Source: a bacterium
GTDB lineage: Bacteria > Gemmatimonadota > Gemmatimonadetes > Gemmatimonadales > Gemmatimonadaceae
NCBI GenBank assembly: GCA_027484025.1
Contig: JAIXTI010000081.1
Coordinates: 124,001-188,000 of the forward strand
Direction of reading: 5' to 3'
DNA length: 64,000 nt
Notes under the pieces: model-generated
The model's database searches: none
What the model was told of the DNA's origin: nothing
The model's input: only the letters and a program-made list of their open reading frames with translations
Shown here: positions 46,830-57,200 of the stretch, one piece after another
Numbering within the stretch: the first letter of the stretch is position 1
Layout: each line of letters opens with the position of its first letter
Program-made: the position numbers and the translations under genes

Positions 46830-48002
46830 GTGAGCACCGTGTCCCGTCGTCAGTGGCTTCGCACAACCGGTTTGGGTGTTGGCGCCAGCGTGGCGCTCCC
46901 CGGTCTGCTTCCCGCGTCGGAAATGTCACGCGTGCTGGGTGGCGGCCTCCCGTACTCGGCGCTGCTCGAGCAGATGGAGCGCGACGTCACCACCGCGCGG
47001 CGCGCGGCGGGGCCCATCCGGCTGCAGTACAACGAGAACCCGTTCGGCATGTCGCCCAAGGCCAAGGACGCGCTCATGGGCAACTGGGCGCAGCACACGT
47101 GGTATGTGCCGCCCATTCGCGAGGAGATCACCGAAACGTTCGCCAAGCATGTCGGTGTCCCCGCCGACCATGTACTCGTGACGCAGGGCTCGAGTGAAGT
47201 GCTCTCCATTCTCGCGCTCGCCTACAACATGAACGGCGGCGAGATCGTCGCGCCGTGGCCGACGTTCGAAGATCTGCCGCGCTGGGGCGAAACCGTAGGC
47301 GCGAAGGTGCATAAGGTGCCGCTCGATCACCGTCTGGATCATGATCTCTACCAGATGGACCAGAAGATCAACGGCAGCACCAAGCTCGTCTTCGTCTGCA
47401 ATCCCAACAACCCCACGTCGAACCTCGCCGACGATCAGGCGCTGCGCGACTTCGTCTCCAATGCCGCCAAACGTTCGACCGTGATTGTGGACGAAGCCTA
47501 CTACGACTTCGTGGACATGCCGGGCTACAAGAGCATGACCGATCTGGTGCTCAAGGGCGAGAACGTCATCGTGTCACGGACGGCGAGCAAGATTCACGGC
47601 CTCGCCGGTCTGCGCGTCGGCTTCGCGGTGGCGCGCCCCGACATCATCAAGAAGCTCAGCCAATACGTGAGCGGCGACCCGAACGTCTTCGGCCTCACCG
47701 CCGCAAACGCCTCGCTCATGGACACCGAGTATCAGGCTTTCGTGAAGGCGAAGAACACGCAGGGGCGCACCATGCTGCTCGATGCCGTGGCCAAGCTGGG
47801 CAAGAAAGCCGCGCCGTCACAGACGAACTTCGTGTTCTTCCAGACCGGCAAGCCCGTCGAACAAATGCAGAACTACTTCGCCAGCAAAGGCTTCACGATT
47901 GGCCGCGCGTTCCCGCCGTACACCGACTGGTGCCGCGTCTCCATCGGTACTCCCGACGAGATGAAGCAGTTCTGCGCGGTACTCCCGGCAGCGTTGGCGT
48001 AA
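46830..48002 (+). CDS. HisC-like class I/II aminotransferase with Tat leader
   Basis: MSTVSRRQWLRTTGLGVGASVALPGLLPA leader; CNPNNPTSN, VIVDEAYYDFVD, SRTASKIHGLAGLRVGF PLP motifs. Confidence 0.92.
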   Translation: MSTVSRRQWLRTTGLGVGASVALPGLLPASEMSRVLGGGLPYSALLEQMERDVTTARRAAGPIRLQYNENPFGMSPKAKDALMGNWAQHTWYVPPIREEITETFAKHVGVPADHVLVTQGSSEVLSILALAYNMNGGEIVAPWPTFEDLPRWGETVGAKVHKVPLDHRLDHDLYQMDQKINGSTKLVFVCNPNNPTSNLADDQALRDFVSNAAKRSTVIVDEAYYDFVDMPGYKSMTDLVLKGENVIVSRTASKIHGLAGLRVGFAVARPDIIKKLSQYVSGDPNVFGLTAANASLMDTEYQAFVKAKNTQGRTMLLDAVAKLGKKAAPSQTNFVFFQTGKPVEQMQNYFASKGFTIGRAFPPYTDWCRVSIGTPDEMKQFCAVLPAALA

Positions 48003-48004
48003 AC

Positions 48005-50539
48005 TCAGGTGCCACGTGGCTTGGCCCGCCTCGTCGCCGTCGCGGCGAGCGGGTCGTCCGGCCACGGATGCCGAGGGTATCGGCCGCGCAGTTCCTTGCG
48101 CACCTCGAAGTAGCTCGACTTCCAGAAGCCGGCGAGATCGCGTGTGACTTGCACGGGGCGCTGCGCCGGCGACAGCAGATGCAACGTGAGGGCGACGCGC
48201 CCATCCATCACGGTGGGCGTCGTCGTCCACCCGAAGACTTCCTGCAGCTTCACCGCCAACACCGGTGCAGTGGGCTCGCTGTAGTCGAGCGTAATGCGCG
48301 ACCCGCTCGGCACCTCGATGTGCGTTGGAGCCAACCGGTCGAGCAGCGCGCGCTGATTCCACGGCACGACACTGCACAGCGCTTCGTGCCAGTCGATCTG
48401 CTCGAGCTGCGCCCACGTGCGGACGTTGTCGAGGAACGGCGCGAGCCACTCCGACGCCGATGCGACGAGCGCGTCGTCGGAAACATCGGGCCACGACGCA
48501 TCGTGCGCGTGCACGAACGCGAGTCGGTCGCGCAAACGCTGCGCCCCCTCGCGCCAAGGCCATGCGCCAACGCCCGCACGTACCAGCTGCGACAGCAGTG
48601 CCGCACACACCTGTTCCGCATCGGGATCGCGCTGCGGCTTCTCTTCGAGCGTCATGGCGCCAAGCATGGTGCGCTGCACCGCTTTCACGCTGCGTGTACG
48701 CTCGTCCCATTCGACGACGGACACGCGCACCAGCTGCTCGCCAAAGTCCTCATGAATGTCGTCGAGCGAGAGCGGCGCCGCGCGAGCAATGCGATACTCG
48801 GGAGGCTGTCCTTCGAGATCGGCCACCGCGAGATACGGCGCCTCGTACAGGCTGTCGCCCTTGGGGAGTGACGCCCCGCTGCCGTTGCGCAACAGATAGC
48901 GCCCCTCGCTGCCGGGGCGCCGCTGCGCCACACGATCGGGAAAGGCGAGTGCCAGCAATACTCCTACATCACTCTCGCTCTCAGGCACACGGGTACTGCT
49001 GGTCACGCGCCGCGCGATCTCGATGGCATTCTGCCTGACGCGTCGCGCGGCGTCGCGATCGGCACGCGCGCCGTACATGGCGAGCGCACCGCCATCACCC
49101 CCGCGCTCCAGCAGTTCGGTGCGCAGTCGCACATCGGCGGGCGCCTTGGCAAAGCCTTCGGCGCGCAACACATCGCGCTCCTCGAGCAGCGCGGCAATGG
49201 CGGCACCGTGTGTCAGCACACCGCGCGCATCGGCGACGAGCACCAGGTGAGCAAGACGGGGCGACAGCGGCAGCGCCGCCATACGCCGACCATGCGACGT
49301 AACGCGACCGGAAACATCGAGCGCGCCCAGCTGCTGCAAGAGCGCGCGCGCCTGCGCGAACGGCCCCGCGCGCGGCACATCGAGCCAGCGCAGCTGCGAC
49401 GGGTCGGCAATACCGGCATCAGCGAGCTCCAGCGCCAGCGACGACAGATCGGCGTCGATGATCTCGGGACGCGAACTCGCGAGAAATCCGTGCTCTTCGT
49501 GCACGTCCCACAGGCGATAGCACACGCCGGGCGCCACACGCCCAGCGCGGCCGCGGCGCTGATCCGCCGACGCTTTGCTCACGCGCACCGTGTGCAATCG
49601 CGTCAGCCCCGCCGTGGCATCGTAGCGCGGCACACGCGAATATCCCGCGTCGACGACAATGCGCACACCTTCAACGGTGAGACTCGTTTCGGCGACACTC
49701 GTACTCAGAACGACCTTACGCAGCCCGGCCGGCGCCGGCGCCAACGCCGCATCTTGATCCGCCAACGGCATGCTGCCGTGCAGCACATGCACACGCACGT
49801 TGGCGTCCACGGCACCCACCAGCCGCTCTTCCACGCGCCGCTGCTCTCCCATGCCCGGCAGAAAGACCAGCACATCGCCATCGTTGGCGCGCAATGCGTC
49901 ACGGACGATGCGACTGGTGGCGGCCTCGAGTTTTTCGTCACTCCGCAGTGGCGTGTGATGCGTGACGATGGGAAACATGCGGCCACTGCTGCGCACTATC
50001 GGTGCAGGCCCGGTACCGTCGCGCAGCAGCTCGGCAACGGCTTCGCCATCGAGCGTCGCCGACATCACCAGCACCCGCAGCTCCTCTCGGACCTGCTGCG
50101 TTTCCAGCACCAACGCGAGCCCGAGGTCGGCGTGCAGCGAGCGCTCGTGATATTCATCGAAGAGCACAGCTCCGTAGCCGTCGAGCGTTGGGTCGGCCGA
50201 CAGCAGTCGCGCCAACACGCCTTCGGTCACCACCTCGATGCGCGTGCGATTCGAAATCCGTGTTTCACCGCGCACGCGATAGCCCACGGTACCGCCCACC
50301 TGCTCGCCCAACAGTTGCGCCATGTAGTGCGCCGCCGCGCGCGCGGCGAGCCGGCGCGGTTCGAGCATGACCACGCGTTGTCCCGCCATCCACGGCTCAT
50401 CGAGCAGCGCGAGGGGAACGCGTGTGGTTTTCCCCGCGCCCGGTGGTGCTTCCAGAACTGCTACACGCCGCGCACGCAGCGCGTCGCGGAGCGCTGGCAG
50501 CGCCTCGAGAATAGGGACATTCACCTGCTGATCGCTCAC
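48005..50539 (-). CDS. hrpB: ATP-dependent helicase HrpB
   Basis: EAPPGAGKTTRVPLALLDEP, VMLEPRRLAARAAA, FDEYHERSLHADLGLAL, VLSTSVAETSLTVEGVRIVVDAGYSR, QRRGRAGRVAPGVCYRLW. Confidence 0.95.
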   Translation of the reverse strand: MSDQQVNVPILEALPALRDALRARRVAVLEAPPGAGKTTRVPLALLDEPWMAGQRVVMLEPRRLAARAAAHYMAQLLGEQVGGTVGYRVRGETRISNRTRIEVVTEGVLARLLSADPTLDGYGAVLFDEYHERSLHADLGLALVLETQQVREELRVLVMSATLDGEAVAELLRDGTGPAPIVRSSGRMFPIVTHHTPLRSDEKLEAATSRIVRDALRANDGDVLVFLPGMGEQRRVEERLVGAVDANVRVHVLHGSMPLADQDAALAPAPAGLRKVVLSTSVAETSLTVEGVRIVVDAGYSRVPRYDATAGLTRLHTVRVSKASADQRRGRAGRVAPGVCYRLWDVHEEHGFLASSRPEIIDADLSSLALELADAGIADPSQLRWLDVPRAGPFAQARALLQQLGALDVSGRVTSHGRRMAALPLSPRLAHLVLVADARGVLTHGAAIAALLEERDVLRAEGFAKAPADVRLRTELLERGGDGGALAMYGARADRDAARRVRQNAIEIARRVTSSTRVPESESDVGVLLALAFPDRVAQRRPGSEGRYLLRNGSGASLPKGDSLYEAPYLAVADLEGQPPEYRIARAAPLSLDDIHEDFGEQLVRVSVVEWDERTRSVKAVQRTMLGAMTLEEKPQRDPDAEQVCAALLSQLVRAGVGAWPWREGAQRLRDRLAFVHAHDASWPDVSDDALVASASEWLAPFLDNVRTWAQLEQIDWHEALCSVVPWNQRALLDRLAPTHIEVPSGSRITLDYSEPTAPVLAVKLQEVFGWTTTPTVMDGRVALTLHLLSPAQRPVQVTRDLAGFWKSSYFEVRKELRGRYPRHPWPDDPLAATATRRAKPRGT

Positions 50540-52956
50540 CGCCGACGCGACGAGCGGCCGTCGAGCTGCTGCACGAGCCACTCCTGCGCACGCGTCACGA
50601 CGTCATCGGTGCCACTCCGGTAGCTGCGTGGCGTGAGCCGCGCCTCCACCAGCGGCGTGAGCCCCACGCGCTGCCATTGCCCGCCGTCGGTACGACGAAG
50701 CTCGGCGGCCGGCACCGTCAGCACGAGCCCACCGGGCAGGCCAATGTGTACCGCTTCGGCCGGTGAACCGGCGGTCGCGGTCCCCACGAACGTCACCCCC
50801 GTCGTCGCCTCGAGTGTGAGGGCCAACCGCTCCATCGCCCCGCTCGTGCGCTCATCGACCAGCGCCACCAGTCGCCCCGCGTAATGCCCCGAGGTATCGC
50901 CGCGCGATACACGCGAGCGCACCTCCCGCTCGTCGGGACATTGCTGCGCCGACTCACGCAACGTTTCCACTAGACACGGTGCCGACTGATAGCGGTGCAG
51001 TTCACGGGCCACCACCGCCACCTCGCGCTCCCGCAGGGCGCGCAGCACGACATCCGCTACGCGACTGCTATCGGCCAACGCGCCACGCAAGTCGACAATC
51101 AGCGCGCGCGCACCGCGATGCTTGCCAAGTTCGGCGTCGACGGTCTGCTCGGTCAGCCTGTTCACATCGACGTACGCCACACCGTTGCTCAATGCCATCG
51201 ATGCCGATTGCCACGGCCGCTCGACCTGCGGCTGCAGCGCCATGTAGTCCACACGGCGAGGCACGTTGAGCTGACGCTCCCTGTTCGTCACGTCTCGCAC
51301 GCGCACCAGTGATGCGCCTGGATTCCCGCGCGGCATGAGCGCGGCCAGCTGCTGCTGCCTCGACCAGTCGTTGGGCGCCGACACCGTACGGCGGTGCTCC
51401 TGCATCCACGCCGGTATGGGATATCCGTCAACGGCCGTGAGCTCCTGCCCCGCGACGAGTCCCAACGCGCGCGTCACGGAATCGGCAATCACATCGGTGA
51501 TGATCGCGCGCCCATCCGCCCAGCGCACGCGAAACGGGAGTGTGGCGACACCAAGCACCGTATCGATCGACGCACCGCGCACGGCGACCTGCGCGTCATC
51601 GAAAGCGCTGACCATCTGCTGCACGGTATTCGCATACTCACTGGCCGAACGCGCGGCCTCGTACCGCCCAATCGCGCGCTCGAACAACGCATCGATGTCG
51701 TCATCGTACAGATCGCGATGCGCATGACGTGCACGCATAAGGCTCCACACGCGCGCGCCACCCAATACGCGTGCACCCATGTACGGATACGGATCGGCAT
51801 CGTAGTAGCCCGGGAGCGCGGCGCGCGCGCGTACCGGTGCCAGGCGCGACGCACGCACAAAGCGGCCGCTCCGCAACATGGCCACCGCCGCACGCATCGC
51901 GGGCGCACTGTCGGCGGCGAGCACTGCGCGTCCCACCAGCGTATCGATCACGATGCCGCTGCTGCCGTCGGCGTGCAGCAGCTCACCGGTGCGCAGCCGC
52001 ACCGACAGTCCGTAGCCCAATGCGACACGGACACTTGGCACAAGCGCGTCATCGTGCACGGCCTCTTCAGCCACCAACGTGGCGCGGCCACTTGCCAACA
52101 GTCCAAGCACCCCGCGCGGCAACACCGTGTTGCCGTTGGCGAGCACCACCACCCGACGCGGCGCCGCATTGATGGGTGACACGAGTGCGCCGTCACGACC
52201 GAGCCACGCATCGTCGAAGGTCCACGCACCAGCCTGCGCGCGCGCGCCACCCACACGGCGCACGCGTACACCGCTCAGCGTGAACGGCACCGACGCCAGC
52301 CGCTCCACGATCTGTGTGCGCGCAACGAACGCATCGATACTATCGGCATTGGCCCCTGCCGACGCGGTGCGCAGGTCGAGCACCACGCGCGCCGGCACGG
52401 CGACGAGCGCCTGTCGTACACCGACCGCCGCGCTCTCTTCGTAGCGCGTGGCCGAAGGAATCTGCAATACGAGAATACTGTCGCGCGTTCGCTCGACGTT
52501 GATCGTCGTCACCGTGAGCGGCGTCCGCGTCTCGTTCTCCTGATCGCGCTCCACGCGCGACAGCGGATCGTTGAGCGCCGCCAGAAAGCGCGTGTAGGCG
52601 AGCTCCAACTGCTCTGCGTTGTCGGCACGGCGCACCAATGTCACGGCACGAATGAACGCCGAGTCGAGTGGCGCGCCGCGCACCGCGACGGCGGGGTGAT
52701 GCAACGACGCCAGATGCCACACATACGAGAGGCGCACCAGGCGTGCGATGCCCGCCGAATCGGAGGCCGCCGGCTGCGGCTCGGGATCGTCGGGCGCCGG
52801 CGGCAGGGCGATCTTACGGACCGTGGCATCCACTTCGCGCACGCTGGGCCCCACCGGGGTCGGTACGGGCGCTACGGGAATGCAGGCACCAAAGAGCGCC
52901 ACCGCGCACGTGGCGGCCAGCATCGAAGGCCGGAGTCGCGTCATATTAGACGTCAT
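50536..52956 (-). CDS. S41 (C-terminal processing) peptidase-like lipoprotein with apparent duplicated S41-like modules
   Basis: Lipobox ALFGAC; PDZ-like VITDVIADSVTRALGLVAGQELTAVDGYPI; C-term RALIVDLRGAL...GRLVALVDERTSGAMERLALTLEATTGVTFVGTATAGSP; similar fold signals in the N-terminal half. Confidence 0.82.
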   Translation of the reverse strand: MTSNMTRLRPSMLAATCAVALFGACIPVAPVPTPVGPSVREVDATVRKIALPPAPDDPEPQPAASDSAGIARLVRLSYVWHLASLHHPAVAVRGAPLDSAFIRAVTLVRRADNAEQLELAYTRFLAALNDPLSRVERDQENETRTPLTVTTINVERTRDSILVLQIPSATRYEESAAVGVRQALVAVPARVVLDLRTASAGANADSIDAFVARTQIVERLASVPFTLSGVRVRRVGGARAQAGAWTFDDAWLGRDGALVSPINAAPRRVVVLANGNTVLPRGVLGLLASGRATLVAEEAVHDDALVPSVRVALGYGLSVRLRTGELLHADGSSGIVIDTLVGRAVLAADSAPAMRAAVAMLRSGRFVRASRLAPVRARAALPGYYDADPYPYMGARVLGGARVWSLMRARHAHRDLYDDDIDALFERAIGRYEAARSASEYANTVQQMVSAFDDAQVAVRGASIDTVLGVATLPFRVRWADGRAIITDVIADSVTRALGLVAGQELTAVDGYPIPAWMQEHRRTVSAPNDWSRQQQLAALMPRGNPGASLVRVRDVTNRERQLNVPRRVDYMALQPQVERPWQSASMALSNGVAYVDVNRLTEQTVDAELGKHRGARALIVDLRGALADSSRVADVVLRALREREVAVVARELHRYQSAPCLVETLRESAQQCPDEREVRSRVSRGDTSGHYAGRLVALVDERTSGAMERLALTLEATTGVTFVGTATAGSPAEAVHIGLPGGLVLTVPAAELRRTDGGQWQRVGLTPLVEARLTPRSYRSGTDDVVTRAQEWLVQQLDGRSSRRR

Positions 52957-53022
52957 GGCGCTCAAGATAGCGCACGGGCCCCTCATCGAGCTCCTCCCCG
53001 ACCTCTCCACGCACTGTTTCGT

Positions 53023-54246
53023 ATGTCGTCCGGCATGAACAGCGGCTCCACCAGTCCGCACGCACTCCCAGACACCATCCGCCTGTACTACGACGACGCC
53101 CAGTTGGCGCGCTTCAGTGCATCGGTCACCGACGTCGCGGGGGACGGACGGATCGTCTATCTCGATCGCACCGCCTTCTACCCCACCTCGGGCGGGCAAC
53201 CGCACGATCTGGGGACACTGGCGGAGGTGGCGGTGGTCGATGTCGTCGATGAAGACTCGCGCATTGCTCACCATCTGGCCGAACCGCTTGGGCTCCCAGC
53301 GGGGGCGATGGTCGTGGGCCAGATCGACGTGGCGCGCCGAATCGATCATATGCAGCAGCACACCGGGCAGCATCTGCTGTCGGCATTGCTCACCGACGAG
53401 TACGGCTGGCCCACCGTGAGCGTGCATTTTGGCGACGAAAGCTCCACGGTAGACGTGGCGGGCGAAGGGCTCACGCCAGAGCTGCTCGCGACCATCGAGC
53501 AGCGCGTCAACACGCTCGCGCTGGAAAACCACGCGGTATCGGTCTCGTACGAAGACGCGAGCACCGCCGAGGGGCTGCGCAAGGCGAGCGACCGTGAGGG
53601 GACATTGCGCATCGTCACCATCGAGGGGCTCGACCGCAGCGCCTGCGGGGGCACGCATGTGGCACGGACCGGCGAGATCGGCGCAATCTTTCTCCGCCGC
53701 TTCGAGAAGACGCGCGGCAACACGCGCATCGAGTTCATCTGCGGGCATCGTGCCGTCCAGCGCGCGCGGCTCGATGCCGACCTGCTCTCACGGGCGGCGC
53801 GTCCCCTCTCGGCGTCGCCACACGATCTCCCGGCCTTGGTGGAACAGCATCAGGCGCGCGTCGTGGAGCTCGAACGCGAGCGCAAGCGACTTCTTTCCGA
53901 GCTCGCCGGTTACGAAGCGCAGGCGCTCTGGCAGTCGGCGCCGCTCGACGCGAACGGGGTGCGGCGGGTGCGGCGCGTCATCACGGGCGCCCCCAAAGAG
54001 GCCGAGCCGCTGGCGCAGCAGCTCATCGCGCTGGGTGGCTGCGCCGTGCTGGTGAGCAACGACAGCACCGGTGGCGTGCTCTTCGCGACCGCGGCCGATA
54101 CCGCCCTCGATGCCGGCCAGCTGCTCAAGGCCGCGCTGCAGAGCGTCGGCGGACGCGGCGGCGGTGCCCCCCGCCTCGCCCAAGGCGCCGTGGCTGACCC
54201 TGCCTCTTTACCCTCGCTCGCCCTCACCCTTGGCTTTCCCGGCTGA
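53023..54246 (+). CDS. Alanyl-tRNA editing protein (AlaX-like) with DHHA1 domain
   Basis: LDRTAFYPTSGGQPHD; HMQQHTGQHLLSALL; RSACGGTHVARTGEIG; C-terminal GGRGGGAPRLAQG DHHA1 motif. Confidence 0.93.
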   Translation: MSSGMNSGSTSPHALPDTIRLYYDDAQLARFSASVTDVAGDGRIVYLDRTAFYPTSGGQPHDLGTLAEVAVVDVVDEDSRIAHHLAEPLGLPAGAMVVGQIDVARRIDHMQQHTGQHLLSALLTDEYGWPTVSVHFGDESSTVDVAGEGLTPELLATIEQRVNTLALENHAVSVSYEDASTAEGLRKASDREGTLRIVTIEGLDRSACGGTHVARTGEIGAIFLRRFEKTRGNTRIEFICGHRAVQRARLDADLLSRAARPLSASPHDLPALVEQHQARVVELERERKRLLSELAGYEAQALWQSAPLDANGVRRVRRVITGAPKEAEPLAQQLIALGGCAVLVSNDSTGGVLFATAADTALDAGQLLKAALQSVGGRGGGAPRLAQGAVADPASLPSLALTLGFPG

Positions 54247-54249
54247 CCC

Positions 54250-54789
54250 ATGACGATTGCCCGTCCCGCCCTCGACGAACACGCGCCGTACGCGCTCACG
54301 TACATCAACGCCACCGCCGACGCGCTGGCTGCACTCGGCACCGACGATGTGCTGCAGCTGCTCGAGGTCCAGCGCGAGCAGTGGCGCGCCCTCTTGGCCG
54401 GCATCCCCGACTCGCAGGGTGCCTTTTCGTACGCCCCCGGAAAGTGGACGCTGGCCGAGTCGCTGGTCCACGTGAGCGACACCGAGCGGGTATTCGCCTA
54501 TCGCCTGCTGCGCATCGCCCGCGGCGACCGGACGCCGCTCCCCGGGTTCGAGCAGGACGATTGGGTGCCGCAGAGCCGGTCCACTCGGCGTACACTTCCA
54601 GACATTTTGACCGAAATGCTCGCCTGCCGCGAAGCGACGTTAGCCCTGGTGCGGTCGCTCGACGACGAAGCCATCGGCCAGCGCGGGATCGCCAGCGGCG
54701 TCGAGGTCTCAGCGCGGGCGCTGGTGTGGATGCTGGCGGGGCACATGGCGCATCACATAACGCTGACGCGCACCAAGTACTGCGGTTGA
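54250..54789 (+). CDS. DinB family protein
   Basis: GKWTLAESLVHVSDTERVFAYRLLRIARGD...; LAGHMAHHITLTRTKY. Confidence 0.9.
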   Translation: MTIARPALDEHAPYALTYINATADALAALGTDDVLQLLEVQREQWRALLAGIPDSQGAFSYAPGKWTLAESLVHVSDTERVFAYRLLRIARGDRTPLPGFEQDDWVPQSRSTRRTLPDILTEMLACREATLALVRSLDDEAIGQRGIASGVEVSARALVWMLAGHMAHHITLTRTKYCG

Positions 54790-54802
54790 CCTACGGGTGG
54801 CT

Positions 54803-54990
54803 GGTCCGGCGGTATACTGGCCGACGGATCGAGCCCTCAGGGTAAAGAACGCAAGGACAGAGGGGAAAGCGCGGTGCGGTTCAATGGGGAACCGCGGTTG
54901 GGGTCTGGGTCGAGCGAACCGCGCTTTCCCCTTTCCCCTTGCGTGCTTTACCCTGAGGGCTCGATTCGTCGGCTTGTGAACCGCCGGACC
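54803..54990. repeat. Long inverted-repeat element, copy 2 (~188 bp)
   Basis: Left GGTCCGGCGGTatactggCCGACGGATCGAGCCCTCAGGGTAAAGaACGCAAGgacaGAGGGGAAAGCGCGG; right CCGCGCTTTCCCCtttccCCTTGCGTgCTTTACCCTGAGGGCTCGATTCGTCGGcttgtgaACCGCCGGACC; about 75 bp arms. Confidence 0.88.
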
Positions 54991-55092
54991 AAACAACCGT
55001 TTTGAACCGCCGTTCAGCCCCGGATCCGGCTAGATTTAGAGGCTGTGGCGCGCCGATCGCGCCCGCCCTAGCCGACCCTCCCGGAGCGTTTC

Positions 55093-57120
55093 GTGTCCGC
55101 TGCGTCACCCCTCGCTGGTTCCGCGTCTCCCGAGACTGTGCGTCTCGCGATCGATACCGTTCGTACTCTCGCCATGGATGCGGTGCAGGCCGCCGAGTCG
55201 GGGCACCCCGGCACTCCCATGGCGCTCGCCCCGCTCGCGTACGCGCTCTATACCAAGCACCTGCGCCACGATCCTGCGGCGCCGGACTGGGCCGACCGTG
55301 ACCGCTTCGTGCTCTCGGTTGGACACGCGTCCATGCTGCTGTACGGCACGCTGCACCTGGCCGGCTACGACCTCCCGCTCGACGAAATCAAGAATTTCCG
55401 TCAGTGGGAGAGCCTCACGCCGGGTCACCCCGAAGTGCACCACACCAAGGGTGTCGAGACGACGACGGGTCCGCTGGGTCAGGGTGTGGCGAACGCCGTG
55501 GGCTTGGCGGTGGCCGAAGCACATCTGGCGGCGACGTTCAATCGCGAAGGGCACGCGATCGTCGATCACTACACGTACTTCGTCGCGGGCGACGACTGCC
55601 TCATGGAAGGCATCTCGCACGAAGCGGCGAGCTACGCCGGCCACATGAAGCTCGGCAAGCTCATCGGCTTCTTCGACGACAACGGCATCACCATCGACGG
55701 CAGCACCGCGCTCACCTGCAGCGACGACGCCGCCAAGCGCTTCGAAGCGTATGGCTGGCAGGTGCTGCACGTCGACGACGTGAACGATCTCGCGTCGATC
55801 GACGCGGCGATCGCGGCGGCCAAGGCCGACACGCAGCGCCCCACGCTGGTCATCACCAAGACGCACATCGGGTTTGGTTCGCCCAACCGCCAGGACACCG
55901 CGAAGGCGCACGGTGAACCGCTCGGCAAGGACGAAATCGCCCTCACCAAGCAGGGCTACGGCTGGCCGTCGAGCGAGCCGTTCTTCGTGCCCGACGCGGC
56001 GCTGACGCACTGGCGCGAGGCCACCGCGCAGCGCGCGCAGTCGCACGCGGAGTGGAACAGCAAGTGGCAGGCGTACTCGAACGCGCATCCCGAGCTGGCC
56101 GCCGAATTCGAGCGCCGCATGAAGGGTCAACTCTCGGCGTCGCTCGACGCGGCGTTCCCCACATTCGACGCCAAGAGCGGCAACGTCGCAAGTCGCGCTG
56201 CGAGTGGTGTCGTGATCAACGCCATCGCGAACACGGTGCCCGAACTGCTGGGCGGCAGCGCGGACCTCACGGGCAGCAACCTCACCAACGTGAAGGGCGC
56301 GAGCGGATTCGGCGCCGACAACCGCACCGGCCGCAACTTCCACTTCGGCATTCGTGAGCACGCCATGGGCGCGATCATGAATGGCATGGGACTGCACGGC
56401 GGCGTAATTCCGTACGGCGGCACGTTCCTCGTGTTCAGCGATTACATGCGCCCCGCGGTGCGTCTGGCGGCGCTCATGGGTGTGCAGGCCATTTACGTGT
56501 TCACGCACGACTCCATCGGCCTTGGCGAAGATGGTCCCACGCACCAGCCCGTCGAGCATCTGGCCGCGTTGCGCTGCATTCCCAACCTGCTGGTGCTGCG
56601 TCCCGCCGATGCCGACGAAGTGAGCGAAGCGTGGCGCGTGGCGCTGCATCATCGTGGTGGACCGTCGGCCATCGTGCTCACGCGTCAGAAGCTGTCGTAC
56701 TACAACGAGGCGGCACGTGCGCGCGAAGGCGTGAAGCACGGTGCGTACATCGTGGCTGATGCGGCCGGACATGTGCCCAACGTGGTGCTGTTGGCGAGTG
56801 GCTCCGAAGTGGAGATCGCGCTGGCCGCCCGTGAGCAGCTGTCGGGTGAAGGCATTCACGCGCGCGTGGTGAGCTGCCCGAGCCTCGAGCTGTTCGCGCA
56901 GCAGCCGGTCGAGTACCGCAATCATGTGCTCCCCGCCGGCGTCCCGCGCGTGGCCGTCGAAGCGGCGCACCCGATGTCGTGGTATCGCTGGGTCGGCGAC
57001 CACGGCGCCATCGTGGGCATCGAAACGTTCGGCGCGAGCGCGCCGGCGCCAGTGTTGTACGAGAAGTTCGGCATCACGGCGCAGAACGTGGCCAAGGCTG
57101 CCAAGTCGGTGCTGCGGTAA
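55093..57120 (+). CDS. tkt: Transketolase
   Basis: GTG start; [96 protein letters not shown]. Confidence 0.97.
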   Translation: MSAASPLAGSASPETVRLAIDTVRTLAMDAVQAAESGHPGTPMALAPLAYALYTKHLRHDPAAPDWADRDRFVLSVGHASMLLYGTLHLAGYDLPLDEIKNFRQWESLTPGHPEVHHTKGVETTTGPLGQGVANAVGLAVAEAHLAATFNREGHAIVDHYTYFVAGDDCLMEGISHEAASYAGHMKLGKLIGFFDDNGITIDGSTALTCSDDAAKRFEAYGWQVLHVDDVNDLASIDAAIAAAKADTQRPTLVITKTHIGFGSPNRQDTAKAHGEPLGKDEIALTKQGYGWPSSEPFFVPDAALTHWREATAQRAQSHAEWNSKWQAYSNAHPELAAEFERRMKGQLSASLDAAFPTFDAKSGNVASRAASGVVINAIANTVPELLGGSADLTGSNLTNVKGASGFGADNRTGRNFHFGIREHAMGAIMNGMGLHGGVIPYGGTFLVFSDYMRPAVRLAALMGVQAIYVFTHDSIGLGEDGPTHQPVEHLAALRCIPNLLVLRPADADEVSEAWRVALHHRGGPSAIVLTRQKLSYYNEAARAREGVKHGAYIVADAAGHVPNVVLLASGSEVEIALAAREQLSGEGIHARVVSCPSLELFAQQPVEYRNHVLPAGVPRVAVEAAHPMSWYRWVGDHGAIVGIETFGASAPAPVLYEKFGITAQNVAKAAKSVLR

Positions 57121-57146
57121 GCCTCCGCACGTTGCTACACGAAATG

Positions 57147-57184
57147 CAAAAGCGGGCCCCGGCAACTGCCGGGGCCCGCTTTTG
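57147..57184. terminator. Bidirectional terminator between convergent tkt and susD-like genes
   Basis: CAAAAGCGGGCCCCGGCAacTGCCGGGGCCCGCTTTTG, near-perfect palindrome with A/T flanks. Confidence 0.88.
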
Positions 57185-57200
57185 TTGAGCGATGGAACGG

